Source: Epiperipatus broadwayi (Eukaryota > Onychophora > Udeonychophora > Euonychophora > Peripatidae). Taken from it: a DNA stretch of 64,000 nucleotides. A model generated the notes under the pieces. The model was not told where the DNA came from, did not search any database, and saw only the letters and a program-made list of their open reading frames with translations. Positions within the stretch are counted from its first letter, which is position 1, and every line of letters starts with the position of its first letter. Position numbers and translations under genes: made by a program. The stretch is from the NCBI GenBank assembly GCA_028023455.1, contig JAQFVV010000282.1, positions 1,113,512 through 1,177,511 on the forward strand. The letters run 5' to 3'. Shown here one piece after another: positions 23,885-34,599 of the stretch.

Positions 23885-24112
23885 ACTTAATATAATAATC
23901 AATTTAAATAAAATTAAAGCAAACAACCAATTATATTTACAATTATTTCATTATCAACTTGGCTTTCATCTCTTATTGAGACCTTTTCAAGATATATAAC
24001 TTAATATCTTGAAAAGGTCTCAATAAGAAATGAATGCTGGATTGATAATTAAATAATTGTAAATATAATGGATTTGTTTCAATTTTATTTGGACTGATTA
24101 TTACATTAACAT
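23885..24112. repeat. Near-perfect 228-bp palindrome
   Basis: Arms of about 110 bp meet at a loop of about 9 nt near 24000. The inner stem is GACCTTTTCAAGATAT with its exact complement. Similarity declines slowly outward, with scattered mismatches. No open frame and no clear target duplication were seen. Confidence 0.8.
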
Positions 24113-24214
24113 TTATTTAGATGTAATAGAATATAATTTATTCACTTTTTAAATTTTACATATATTTTTAAAACTTTTAAATAATTATTATTTAGAATTT
24201 ATTTACTTATTTAA

Positions 24215-24745
24215 ATTATAATAATAACGTAGCTTACACCACGACACATGCGCTTTACAGATGGAATGCTATTTATAATGAATACTCTCCTTTCCAAACA
24301 CAAGATAAAGTCTTTTTAAAAGATAGAATGGATCCACCCTATCATTTCCACCCAAGCTATATGTATGGATCAATCTGAAGCATTTGGAACTGAGAGCATG
24401 AAGATTTAATTAATCACTTTAAATTACTTATCTTATAATTTTGTTAATGATGCTTGTAAAAGTTTTACAATTTATGATACATCATTATTAGATGAAAACT
24501 TAAATCTATGTAAAATATTTTTATTTATATAGTGCAATGTTTTTATAAATTATAATAATGTAGCTTACATCATAACACATGTGCTTTACATATGGAATGC
24601 TATTTAAAAAGACATTATCTTGTGTCTGGAAAGGAGAGTATTCATTGTAAATAGCATTCCATCTGTAAAGCACATGTGCCGTGGTGTAAGCTATGTTATT
24701 ATTATAATTTATAAAAACATAGCATTATATAAATAAAAATATTTT
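24215..24745. mobile_element. Foldback (MITE-like) cluster
   Basis: 24518-24745 is a hairpin with arms of about 95 bp (outer TATTTTTATTTATATA, inner GTAGCTTACA...TGGAATGCTATTTA) and a ~50-nt loop containing CTCCTTTCCA on one strand. 24215-24315 is a partial direct copy of an arm plus the loop in opposite orientation, so two insertions or a rearranged copy are present. Confidence 0.7.
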
Positions 24746-24749
24746 ACTT

Positions 24750-26070
24750 ATTTTAAATAACTGTATTCTAAAAGCATTTAAAAAGTTAATTTTTAAACTG
24801 ATTATAGAATATAAAAATGTATATTAAAGTTTATTTTAAAATTATGTTCTAAGGTTGCCATAATCTGTTTATTTTGTAATTTAGCTCCATTGATGTAAAT
24901 GAAGGTGATAAAAGTACTCCAATTTTGGAAATGATCATTCACTCTTTCACTTATTCTTCATTCAATTTTTCAATTGCAGCAGATAACGAAAAGATGTCAG
25001 AATTTTGCTAGTAATACCTGAGCAACTATTTTCTAGGAATTGTCATGCTTAATGGTGGCTCATGTATAAGCACTACAGAAACAACTATAATATTCATAAT
25101 GAGTCTTGTTTTCTTTAATTCTTTTTTTATATTTGAACATCATATAAATAATGTCAGTAGCCATCCCCTAGTTCATGAAAAATTACAAAAAATCCTTGTA
25201 TGAAACTGTGCACTTCACAATTCCTGCAATGCAGTGTTTGGCTGTTGTATGCATGTGTAGATGTCTGAGATAAGAAGCTGCATGTTAGTAACAGAGACAG
25301 CATTGTCACTTATACAGTATAACTCCCTTTTTTTGATAACATTCAATATAATGACTTAATGAGACGTTTTTCTTGCTTTCCTTATATTTGTACATTATAT
25401 AATACTTATGTAGCCAAGTGAAGCAAGAAGAATGGATTTCCTTTTTAAATGAATAGATCAAGCTTGGATCATAACAATGTAGACTATTAAGAAATAAAAA
25501 GATAAATATTAAAGATGTAGTCATCTGGCAATAATTATTGTAACTTTGTGATCTTGTAAAATAAAGCCTGCATGAGATCTTCAGACAAAAGGCAAGCTAA
25601 AATTTTATTTTAAAAAAGGGGAAAAAACCCACGTATTTACCTTATAATGATGACTATATTTATTCTAATCAAAATAATGAGCAATCACTGGGATAGACTG
25701 CACTTTTTGATATCCTATAAAATAGCATCTATTTCTGTTTGTCAGCATTTTTGCATGATGTCATAGCATCATTTAAAATATTAAATTAGCAGTTAAAACA
25801 AGATTTTCAGTAACAAGTTTATCTCAATCAGAAGATTATGTAATATTGTTAAAAAGAGGTTGCCTTGACAACAGTTTGAAATTGTTGATTTATATTGATG
25901 TTTGGATTGTCTAAGTGTTGACTGATTTTTAATATATATATTAAAAGATTGTAGATGTGTTTAATTTGGTGTTTATTTACAGATTTGTTTCTATAATAGA
26001 ATTTCAATCACAGCAGGTCTAATACTTGAGTAAGATTTTATCAAGTTTATGTATAAATTTTCTTTTTATA
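24750..26070. other. AT-rich DNA, nothing recognised
   Basis: No gene or element supported. A pyrimidine-rich run ending in CAATTGCAG near 24980 looks like a 3' splice site, but no open exon follows it. Confidence 0.4.
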
Positions 26071-26077
26071 TAAACAA

Positions 26078-26268
26078 TGAGAATTGCCAATTCCTCAACA
26101 AGCTTTGTGTTAAATGCTTAACCAGAGAAAGCATTTAAAATATGTCAGCCCCCCCCCCCCAAACCCCTGACCATGGTTTTGTGCTTTGGCACTCCTCAGA
26201 GAAGTGCCAGGGTAGGTTCAGACTTACAAGCTTAAGAGTATAGGGTCATGTGATCTATGACTCTTATT
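26078..26268. mobile_element. Palindromic element, copy 2 (right arm lost)
   Basis: It matches 17481-17710: the left arm (AATTGCCAATTCCTCAACAAG), the CTGACCATGGTTTTGTGC loop and the distal ACAAGCTTAAGAG block. The right arm is absent. A C12 run (26149-26160) replaces the CCCCTCCC of copy 1. Confidence 0.7.
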
Positions 26269-26606
26269 TTGAATTTCTTTTTATATGTTTGTTTTCATTT
26301 TACACAATATTAAAACAATGGTTAAATATTTTCTGAACCACCATCCCCACAAATTTTAATTATAAGCCGTCATTAGTCATGCCTCATAGAAATCAAGAAC
26401 TAATTAATTCAGCAGCTAAACAGGATCAAAAATCAATTAGCCAAGATTTTCGTGAATTAATTAAAGGAAAAAAGATTTTAACCATTGTCTTTTGTTTTGA
26501 ATTTTCAATTTAAAAATAGAGTGTTAGTTACTAATGATATTGATTGTTAAAGTTAATTGTTGGCCATGCCAAAATTAACTGTTTTTTTATAACAATATTA
26601 TTTAAA

Positions 26607-26765
26607 ACATCACATGATCACCATTTCACATGCTTACACAAATTAGAAACTAGTCTGGGAATATTGGGCGAATAGGCATTAAATAGGGCTTTAATGCACA
26701 AACCTTCTTGCATCCATTGTTTACTAAATCTTGCACGGATAGAACTACTGTATGGAGTTTGCTAC
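26607..26765. mobile_element. Retroposon family copy (rearranged)
   Basis: Has the CATCACATGATCACC 5' module followed by the AGAAACTAGTCTGGGAATATT ... CTGTATGGAGTTT 3' segment, with the inverted middle seen at 27093 missing. It is more diverged than the other copies. Confidence 0.6.
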
Positions 26766-27080
26766 TGAAATATTCTTTAAGACATTGAAAATGAACTTTA
26801 GTGAGTTTAATGGAATTTTGAACTACACCAATTATATATATATATTATCTACATGCCAATAAATCATCATCTTCATTGCAGAAAGTAACTTAAAGAAAAA
26901 AAAGAAAATATTTTTCTTTAAAAAACTAACTATTTATTATTTATTTTATTTATGTGTTTAATAATATTAATTTGATTTAAAAATAAATAAAATAATGATT
27001 TTTTTGGCTCCCAAAATTTGAAAGATTATATTATTCATATTAGTTTAATTGCAAAAATTAATTTGTTGCATACAATACAT

Positions 27081-27460
27081 TCTATATTTAATTAAACCAT
27101 TAAGCATCACATGATCACCATCTCCTATACTAGCACATAATTGTTTATAAACAAGGCAAAAAACTCCATACAGTAGTGCCACCCTGTGCCAACCAGAGTA
27201 ATCAATGGATGCCAGAAGGCTTGTGCATAAAATCCCTATCTAATGCTTACTCATCCAATATCCCCAGACTAGTTTCTGGCTTGTGGCCTTCGTCAGTGAG
27301 GAGCTTTGGCTCTGAGAGCACTGCACCTAGATCTTAGGATATTGGATGAGTAGGCATTCGATAGGGATTTTATGCACAAGCCTTCTGGCATCCATTGATT
27401 ACTCTGGTTGGCACGGGGTGGCACTATTGTCAGGAGAGTATTGCCTTGTCTATATTTAAT
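27081..27460 (+). mobile_element. Full-length foldback retroposon with 12-bp duplication
   Basis: TCTATATTTAAT flanks the copy (27081-27092 and 27449-27460). The 356-bp insert starts TAAACCATTAAGCATCACATG. It then carries an inverted copy of the 3' region (27146-27250: ACTCCATACAGTAGTGCCAC...), a central part with CTTCGTCAGTGAGGAGC, and the 3' region forward (27337-27448), ending TTGCCTTG. I see no convincing Pol III box. The target duplication and the shared 5' end with the 33391 copy argue for a SINE-like retroposon rather than a DNA MITE. Confidence 0.75.
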
Positions 27461-27464
27461 ATTT

Positions 27465-28145
27465 GATATTCATGTGGACATATATAATAAAGATTTTTGC
27501 ATGAAAGTTTCACTTGAAACTGTTTTTAATTTAAGTGTTTGTTGTTGTTTTTTAATTTTTATTTTTTAATTTTGTGCAATATTTATTTTTAGAATATTGT
27601 GCTTTTTATTTCTGAGGGTTTACTTATTTATGAAATGTATAGGAAAATATAAAATAAGATCTAAGTTAATATTTATTTACTTACATGGTTTTTCTTTATG
27701 TGGATCCTAACAAAAGGGAAATCTCACAGCAGATCGGACAGAAGGTCTCTCTTGTATACTTGTAGTTGAAGTAGATAAAAAGTTATAAAATATAATTTAG
27801 AATTTGAAGTCACTAATTGGGAATGGGATAGAGCTAGAAATGTTGTCATCTCAAATGCCTTAAGGTTACTTACTTAGATAGTAATTACTCTAAGTGCTTT
27901 CTTGCAAATATATGTAGTATGTGTATAAAAGTACTTTAAAGATCAATAATTAGTAATTCCTATATAACTTTCAGACATGTTGGTTAATTTTTCTTATTAG
28001 AAAAGTGAATTATATTTTTGCCACATTTAATCAAAATTTCATTGCTACATAATATAATCTGATTTATTAATATCGATTTGTTGACGTGCACATATGCTTG
28101 TTCTTTTTGTATTTATTATCTTATTTTGGCTTATATAAAATGAAA
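27465..28145. other. AT-rich DNA, nothing recognised
   Basis: No supported feature. Confidence 0.4.
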
Positions 28146-28156
28146 TATTAATCTTT

Positions 28157-28257
28157 TTTTAAGTGTCATCGCATTGGCTGGGACGCAAACCCGCAACCCG
28201 GGCAACTGCCTGCAAGTGCAAGGCAGTTGTGCTGACCTCTCGACCACCAATGCAAGA
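28157..28257 (-). mobile_element. tRNA-derived short SINE, copy 1
   Basis: On the minus strand it begins GCATTGGTGGTCGAGAGGTC (A-box region), has a tRNA-like anticodon arm (CTGCC/GGCAG stem) and GGGTTGCGGGTTTGCGTCCC (B-box region), closes with CCAATGC and ends ATGACACTT plus an A-run. Similar AT-rich strings (AATCTTTTT) flank it, consistent with a target duplication. The acceptor-like ends pair, so the whole tRNA fold is still recognisable. Confidence 0.8.
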
Positions 28258-28317
28258 CAAATAATCTTTTTGTTTTTTAGTTGCCCTTATGGCAAGTTTT
28301 ATGAGACCTTTATTTTT

Positions 28318-28372
28318 GTTACTACTACTACTATTACTCTTTCTGCTACTCTACTACTACCACTGCTATTTC
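28318..28372. repeat. Imperfect (ACT)n microsatellite
   Basis: Runs of TACTACTAC and related triplets, which explain the Thr-rich open frame across it. Confidence 0.6.
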
Positions 28373-28399
28373 TTCATGCTCTTCCTTTTCTTATTACTA

Positions 28400-29270
28400 T
28401 TTATTAAATTTCCTCTTTTCTTCTTATTTTATAAATAAATATATTTAATTCTGTTTTATTAAATCTGACTTTGTATTTTTTTATTTAGTTAAGATTTTAA
28501 AATATATTAATGCTTATTATAGAAATTGACTTAATTTGCCTCTCACACATATAAGAATCCAGAGATATTGCAGAGGATTTAAGTTAGCAAGGCACTCAAC
28601 CAGACATGAAATACACACATATCTTGATAAGTGCTTTTTTTTTAAAAAAAAAAAAATTAATGAGAATTTTTGAATGCCAAAAATAAAACAAAGATACTAA
28701 AACAAGATCAGAAATATTAAATAAACTTTTGAAAAAGGCAGACACTTAATTTATGAACCTTTAAAGTTAGAAGTACAAAAAGGCTTACTAAATAATATAT
28801 TTGAAACTTTGTATAAAGGAGAGACATAGACAACTAAAAGAAAAGGAATTATAGATTTTGAAAATAATAGGCATGATTTGAAACTTTAGAACTTACAATA
28901 TAGTATAACAGGATTAACTAAAAAGAAATTATTCATTGAGGAAATTATGAATCAGAAAAGAAATTAGATTGGTGTATATTCAGAGGTAGAGAAATTATGA
29001 AAAATAAATTGAAGTAGTCTTAGAAAATAAAATGAAGAGAGATAGGAGACAAAGAAGTTGATTGATTAAAAAAATAATTATGAGAATTTAAAGAATTGAG
29101 TATGAATTGAAAAGGATAGAGATGTTTGTTACTTGTTCATGTGAAGATTTTTTTTTTAAAAAAAATAGTGACTGGTTTGGGAGTTTGATGTATGGGAGAT
29201 ACTGCTTCAAGCAGTTTCCGATCTATGCAATTATTGTATTCTATAAGATTTAAAATAAGATGAGTATTGT
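28400..29270. other. AT-rich DNA, nothing recognised
   Basis: Purine-rich around 28860-29120; no supported gene. Confidence 0.4.
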
Positions 29271-29286
29271 GTAAGTCGCGTATATT

Positions 29287-29650
29287 TGAAATGTTTTTAT
29301 AATATATATTTAATGAAATATTAATATGGAAGTAATGAATACCCCTAGCGACCTGTATATAAACTAACTGTCTGCAAACGTAAAATGTAGAATGAGCCCA
29401 CCTACGCAGTGCATGATTTATATATAATAACAATAAGTACCCTAAAGTGATTTCAGAATGGCTTATAGTTGTTTTAAAATTAAGTTAGTATATATAAATC
29501 ACTGTGTATAAGTACGTAAATAATTGTTATGCTTATATACGTTCAAAGCTAAAGTATAAGTGAGCCCATTCAGCATTTTACGTTTGCTGACAGTTTACAT
29601 TTCAAAAAGTTATATTCAATGAAATATATTTCTTTTCCAGTAATAGAATT
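29287..29650. repeat. Diverged inverted repeat
   Basis: 29330-29412 (TGCAAACGTAAAATGTAGAATG) and 29560-29640 (CATTTTACGTTTGCTGACAG) are inverted copies, with weaker similarity outward. This explains the 98-codon minus-strand frame at 29137-29433, which I do not consider a gene. Confidence 0.5.
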
Positions 29651-29654
29651 TAAA

Positions 29655-30715
29655 GTACTGAATGTTCTGCATTAACAATTTACTTTGTGCCCAGTGAAAG
29701 ATATCCTTCCTTTGTATTTTTTTATTAAAGGCGAATTATTCAACATTGAATGATTCGATGAACAGAAAAAAAAAATACAAACGATTTGAAAACAAGCAAG
29801 GAATTGTGAGTAAATGTACAGAATTATTACTTATAATTTTCAAAAATAGAAAATTGTGTAAAAAAAAAAAAAGTAAATGTTTTTTTTTATTTCGTAGAAA
29901 TCTCCCAAACTTGTATGTACAATTGCGAACGTGTGTATACGCTTAGCTAAAATATTCTAAATATATACGTACTGATAATCTTTTGCTGGTTAGCATACAA
30001 CGTGTATCTATTAATTTTGCTCATTATATAATAATAATACAATAATTTTAAAATGTGCCTTCCGCTATTCTTAAAGAATCTTGACCTACTTGTTTATTGA
30101 AAGATTTTCACTGAGCGGAGGAATTTAGATGAATTATATTTGTGCACAGTAAGAGAGATGATAATGAAATAGAAAAAGATAAAGAAAACATTTTATATAA
30201 ATACTGATGCAGTCGTTTTAAATTTATTTAATTAAATGAAGTTCCTGCAGAAATAACAAATCTTTATTTACTTTTAGTATCACAGTCAGGAAACCTATTG
30301 GTTGGATTATGACTTTTATAAAAAAGGTACTCATTACATATTTTCTCAACTAAAAATGAATTTGAAATTGTAAATTGTAGTTAATTATCTGAAGGTAATA
30401 GAAAATCCGAGTGCATTGGAATCTGTTGGCGGTTCTAGCCGAGTTAATCTTTTTTTTTTTTTACAAAACAAAATTTCAGCGTGATATGGAGGCGTTTCTT
30501 TTTATGCTTTGATTCCTTTTTCCAACTGTGTTGAAATTATTTATCTGGAGAATTAAAGAAAAAAAATAACCTTAAAAAATACTTTTAAAAACAATTGAGA
30601 CAAAAAAAGAGAAATTTTTTATAGAGTTACTGGAAATATAATAAAAACGTATAATCTTAAGGTAAATTGTACTTGTATTGTTATTAAAGAAAAAATAGAA
30701 TCACGTATGTGTGTA
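29655..30715. other. AT-rich DNA, nothing recognised
   Basis: The Lys-rich open frame at 29746-29946 is low-complexity and has no neighbour or motif to support it. Confidence 0.4.
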
Positions 30716-30720
30716 TATAT

Positions 30721-31056
30721 AATGTTCAGATTTAAAAGTGAAAGTGTTTCAAGTTTCAAACTAGCTTATAATTATCTTCTTCAGCTAATCGTCTATAGCC
30801 AACCAATCTAATATCGATCAGAAAATGGATAGCTAGCTGAAAAATAAAATAAGGAAGAAAAATCGAAAACTCTCACCAATGTAATTCGATGTTCAGATTT
30901 AAAAGTAAAAATGTTTCAAACTCCAAACAAGCTTATAATTATTTTCTTCAGTTAATCATCTATAGCCAACCGAGCAAACCAGTCAAATATCGGTCAGTAA
31001 ATAGGTAGCAAGCTAAAGGATGAAGTGAGAAAGGAAAACATAAATTCTCACCAATA
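30721..31056. repeat. Tandem duplication, ~168-bp unit, two copies
   Basis: Units 30721-30889 and 30890-31056 both begin ATGTTCAGATTTAAAAGT and end CTCACCAAT. They contain CTATAGCCAACC. The hAT left end starts two bases after the second unit, so the hAT may have inserted in or next to the repeat. Confidence 0.75.
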
Positions 31057-31821
31057 GCAGGGTCCGGAGGAAGGGTCATCAGCGCCCTTATGCAAAACAG
31101 TAATTGGAGCCTCACCCCTCTCAAAAAGAAAGGAAATTCTAAGTGATTTTATTTACATTTTAATGTTTTATTAAAAATAATATATATAATTATAAATTTA
31201 CTTTCCGAGCTATTGGAACTGAATTTAAAGCCAATATCATCAACTTTAGAGAATTGCATATATCATTCTCTATAGCTATCATTGGCAAATTTACTAACTG
31301 ATCTTGGGTCATTGTCTAACTTAAATAATTTTTTATAATTTTTAACTTCAAAAATGATCTCTCTCCACTAGCTAGTTACTCTTGGAAGAAGAGTTAATAA
31401 AATTCTTTTTGATATGCTCAAATTTGGGGATGAAACGGTCAAATCATTTTCATGAATATAACGTGGAGCATCAAATGGATCTTTGAATTGAGAAAATTCA
31501 CTTGAAAATAAGTTTTTAAATATAGTTGTTTTTACAATTCCCCTCCATTTATGTCATTATCATCGTCAATCAAGCGAATTTGTAGATTGAAACGTTCGTT
31601 TTTGAAGTTTTTCTAAATCAGCTTCACTAAGTTTATTTATAGTTGTCACAAATTCAAACTGTTTGTTGTGAGGTTCCATTTGCGTAAATCTCATTAAGAG
31701 ATACAATTGTGGTATCCAATATTGTGAAAAAGAAGTTTACTCTGAATTTATCCTCGGGTGTTTGGGGTCATTCATCTCAATATTCATAATAATAAATTTT
31801 ACTGGTTTTCCTGTTTCTTAT

Positions 31822-31958
31822 TACATTATTACTTTTTTTTTTAAGCGTCATAGCATCAACCGGGACGCGAACCCGCAACCCGGGCAATTGCCTGCAAGTG
31901 CAAGGCAGTCACGCTGACCTCTCGACTACTACCAATGTGAGACTACATTATTACTTTT
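31822..31958 (-). mobile_element. tRNA-derived short SINE, copy 2, with 15-bp duplication
   Basis: TACATTATTACTTTT is present at 31822-31836 and 31944-31958. The insert (31837-31943) is, on the minus strand, the same tRNA-like unit as at 28157, ending in an A-run. It lies inside the ZMYM1-like hAT relic. Confidence 0.88.
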
Positions 31959-32146
31959 GAAATGTGACTCTTCCAAATTTTCACATAGATTTTTAGCAGT
32001 TTGAAGTAAGGAATGGTAACAAACATCTGCACGGTAATTACCAAAAAATTGTTTTCGATTTTTCATGGCTATCAAAACGTGAAATATTTGTGTGAGGATT
32101 TTGCCACATTTGACTAACAGGATTTATAAAATGTATTTTATACCAT

Positions 32147-32270
32147 AAAACAAGAGTGTAGTCTTGCATTGGTGGTCTAGAGGTCAGCGCGACTGCCTTG
32201 CAGTTGCCCGGGTTGCGGGTTCGCGTCCCGGCCGATGCGATAACACTTAAAAAAAAAACAAGAGTGTAGT
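32147..32270 (+). mobile_element. tRNA-derived short SINE, copy 3, with ~14-bp duplication
   Basis: ACAAGAGTGTAGT flanks it on both sides (ending at 32162 and 32270). The plus-strand insert starts CTTGCATTGGTGGTC, has a shortened anticodon arm, the B-box region GGGTTGCGGGTTCGCGTCCC and the acceptor complement CCGATGC, and ends AACACTTAAAAAA. A Pol III promoter would be internal. It is only about 200 bp from copy 2 and in the opposite orientation. Confidence 0.88.
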
Positions 32271-32739
32271 ATGTTACACCATAAAACAAGAGAACATAGA
32301 AACTGATAATCTTCTAATTTTGTACATAATATATAAGCTTAGTATTTACTTTCATGATCAAAATTATCATCAGGGAATATTTCAAACAATGCGTATAATT
32401 CTCCTGCTTGATGTCTCAGTTATTGAAGAACATTTATGCGACTTTCCCATCTGTATCCAAAAGTGGTTTTAATGTTAGTGAGCCCAATGCTTAATAGATA
32501 GCATGAAAAAATTATTAATTGCTTATATGGTTTCAAAAACGAGTTCTGATTGAAGCATCATTAACTACAAAAAGAGCTCTGGGAATTTGATTTAAAATTA
32601 ATTTTTGCAGGCCACTTTTCTTTCATATTAACCTCATTGTCATATCCTTGGCCTCTTATATTTGGTATATTTAAATTCCAATTTTGCTGCTTGTTAATTA
32701 TTAATAACTGAAACACAGGCTTATTATCTACATGTGTCT

Positions 32740-33045
32740 ATATATGTAATATAGGGTATATGAGCACAGACTTTCAGATGACCCATCACTCTCCACTCTA
32801 TCTAATATCATTGATACACTCGAGCATATATATGCTGAAAAGATAAATAATCGCCAATATACGTATATATCTGAGCAATTATAGTATATAAATGTGTGGG
32901 AGATGATAATCTGGACCAACTGATGATTGCTGGTTTAGCATGAAATACGTATATTGGTGATTATTTATCTTTTCAGCATATATGTGCTTGAGTGTATCAG
33001 TGTTATTAGATAGAGTGGAGAGTGATGGGTCATCTGAAAGTTTGT
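32740..33045. mobile_element. ~330-bp repeat family, inverted pair (copy F)
   Basis: Right half (32890-33045, plus) matches the central and distal parts of the family (GGACCAACTGATGATTGCTGG, GATAGAGTGGAGAGTGATGG). Left half (about 32760-32875) is the inverse of the distal part. The two therefore fold back on each other, with arms of about 100 bp. It splits the ZMYM1-like hAT relic just upstream of its R-G-Q-G-Y-D-N segment. Confidence 0.7.
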
Positions 33046-33376
33046 TAATTATTATAAATTTTCACCTGTGGAATTGTCAATTGCCCAAAATGCTCTTCAA
33101 TAGATCCTTTTTTTATTTCAGAAATATATCTCATGATAACTTTCATTTGTTCAGTGTGACTTTTATCTGGAGTACAATCTAATATAATAGAAAATTACTT
33201 ATAACAGACAAAATTTTATCTGGGATAGCATTACTCGGAAATTGAATAAATTCATTTTGTATATCTTTGCTCAAGTAATTGCTCTTATATTTGGATTTTA
33301 GTGTTCTATTTGTGTGAGTCTCCATATCTAAATCAAATTTAGCAAACAGTTCAATTAATTTTTAAAAAATATCATT

Positions 33377-33623
33377 ATTTTTTATATAAACCAGCAGGCA
33401 TCACATGATCACATCTCCAATACTAGCACATAATTGTTTATAAACAAAGCAAAGCTCCTCACTGACGAAGGCCACAAGCCAGAAACTAGTCTGGGGATAT
33501 TGGATGAGTAGGCATTAGATAGGGATTTTATGCACAAGCCTTCTGGCATCCATTGGTTAATCTGTTTAGCACAGGTAGCACTACTATATGGAGTTTTGCT
33601 TTGCTTTGTTTATTTTTTATATA
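33377..33623 (+). mobile_element. Foldback-family retroposon with 14-bp duplication
   Basis: TTATTTTTTATATA occurs at 33377-33390 and 33610-33623. The 219-bp insert begins AACCAGCAGGCATCACATGATC, passes directly to GCTCCTCACTGACGAAGGCC and ends GGAGTTTTGCTTTGCTTTGT. It lacks the inverted middle of the 27093 copy. It disrupts the hAT relic. Confidence 0.85.
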
Positions 33624-34454
33624 GTTTATCTGAAGTATCACATAGAGGCAAAAATTGTGACGCACGATTTTTTATTATTTCAATTATTTTTACACATACA
33701 TTTGACCAATGTTTTTTCTCCAATTCCACAAGTTTTTGATTTTCTTCATCAATGGTCTTATTGTCTGCCAGTCAGGTTTTAAAATCATACCACATTTTCA
33801 TATGTGTTGTGTAAACAAGACTTTTTTTCATGTATGTGAAGTATATGAGATAAATTTCTCCAATCACGTGATACGAAATTTGATGCAGAATCTTTACGAT
33901 TCATTGGACAAAATTATTTACAAAAAAAGTAGAAAACACTATTATATTAGCCATAACCCATGTACTAACTCATCCTTTTTTTTTTCTTTTTTTATAATAC
34001 ACATTACTAAACTTTTTTCCTTTAAAATTCCGAGGATAGAATATGTCCTGTTTTTGAATTAGGTTCACATTCAACCAAAGTAAGTTGAAGTTTATCAGTG
34101 ATTTTAGGCCAATTTTCTGGATCTTCCGGTTCATCAATTGAAAAGTTTTGTTGTTCTTCATTGAAATCTTTATTTGGCTTTTCTTCATTGAAATTTTCAT
34201 TTGGCTGTTCTTCATCAGAATTTTCATTGGGCTGTTCTATATTATGAACTTGAATTTGTTGTTCCATTTCCAAAATTTCATCTTCAGCAACAGATGAACT
34301 TTGTCCATGTTCTTTGTACGAATATTCATTTGAAGGTTTAGATTTTTTTATAAAGCCAAAAAGTGCTCCAGATTGTTTTAATAATAATTTTTATTTTGCA
34401 GCCTTTCTTTTTCTATTTTGAAAACTGGATATTTTTGCTTCCCCTCTATATTAT

Positions 34455-34593
34455 TTAATATTTACTAAGGCTGTAACCTCAAGAATAGAGGTCCCTACCT
34501 CACATTTTTCAGACATATTTAAGACCTGTAGAGGTTCCTACCTTCACATTTTTCAGACGTATATTCTTGAGGTTACAACCTTAGTAAATATTA
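34455..34593. repeat. Hairpin with internal tandem pair
   Basis: Arms of 32 bp at 34455-34486 and about 34562-34593 (TAATATTTACTAAGGCTGTAA and its complement). The loop holds two copies of a ~31-bp GAGGTYCCTACCTTCACATT-like unit (about 34488 and 34530). It lies just beyond the hAT N-terminus. Confidence 0.75.
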
Positions 34594-34599
34594 CTTAAT

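Larger units (their letters stand above)
31058..34440 (-). pseudogene. hAT transposase relic, ZMYM1/TTF-zinc-finger type
   Basis: A decayed transposase read from 34440 down to about 31195. N-terminal: S-G-A-L-F-G-F-I-K-K (about 34350), then an acidic Asn/Glu-rich repeat (34140-34270) and D-P-E-N-W-P (34100-34120), which precede the TTF zinc finger in ZMYM1-like proteins. About 33660-33780 carries T-I-D-E-E-N-Q and K-H-W. About 33240-33310 carries Y-L-S-x-D-I-Q-N-E. 32590-32700 carries R-G-Q-G-Y-D-N with N-M-K. About 32440-32470 carries T-F-G-Y-R-W-E-S. The hAT dimerisation domain lies at 31195-31390 (L-K-I-I-K-N-Y-L, T-M-T-Q-D-Q-L, A-I-E-N-D-I). The left terminus CAGGGTCCGGAGG at 31058 fits a hAT end. 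Many stops and four or more short retroposon insertions break it. The right terminus was not found. Confidence 0.85.

Noticed and set aside
29137-29433. 98-codon minus-strand open frame
   Set aside because: It overlaps a diverged inverted repeat, has AT-driven composition and no recognisable motif or gene signal.
32163-32257. Functional tRNA gene
   Set aside because: The tRNA-like unit has an A-tail, target duplications and three diverged relatives in the window, and its anticodon arm is irregular, so it is a SINE rather than a working tRNA gene.
33530-34062. Overlapping plus-strand frames of 69, 64 and 117 codons
   Set aside because: They are antisense shadows of the minus-strand ZMYM1-like hAT relic and of the retroposon inserted in it.
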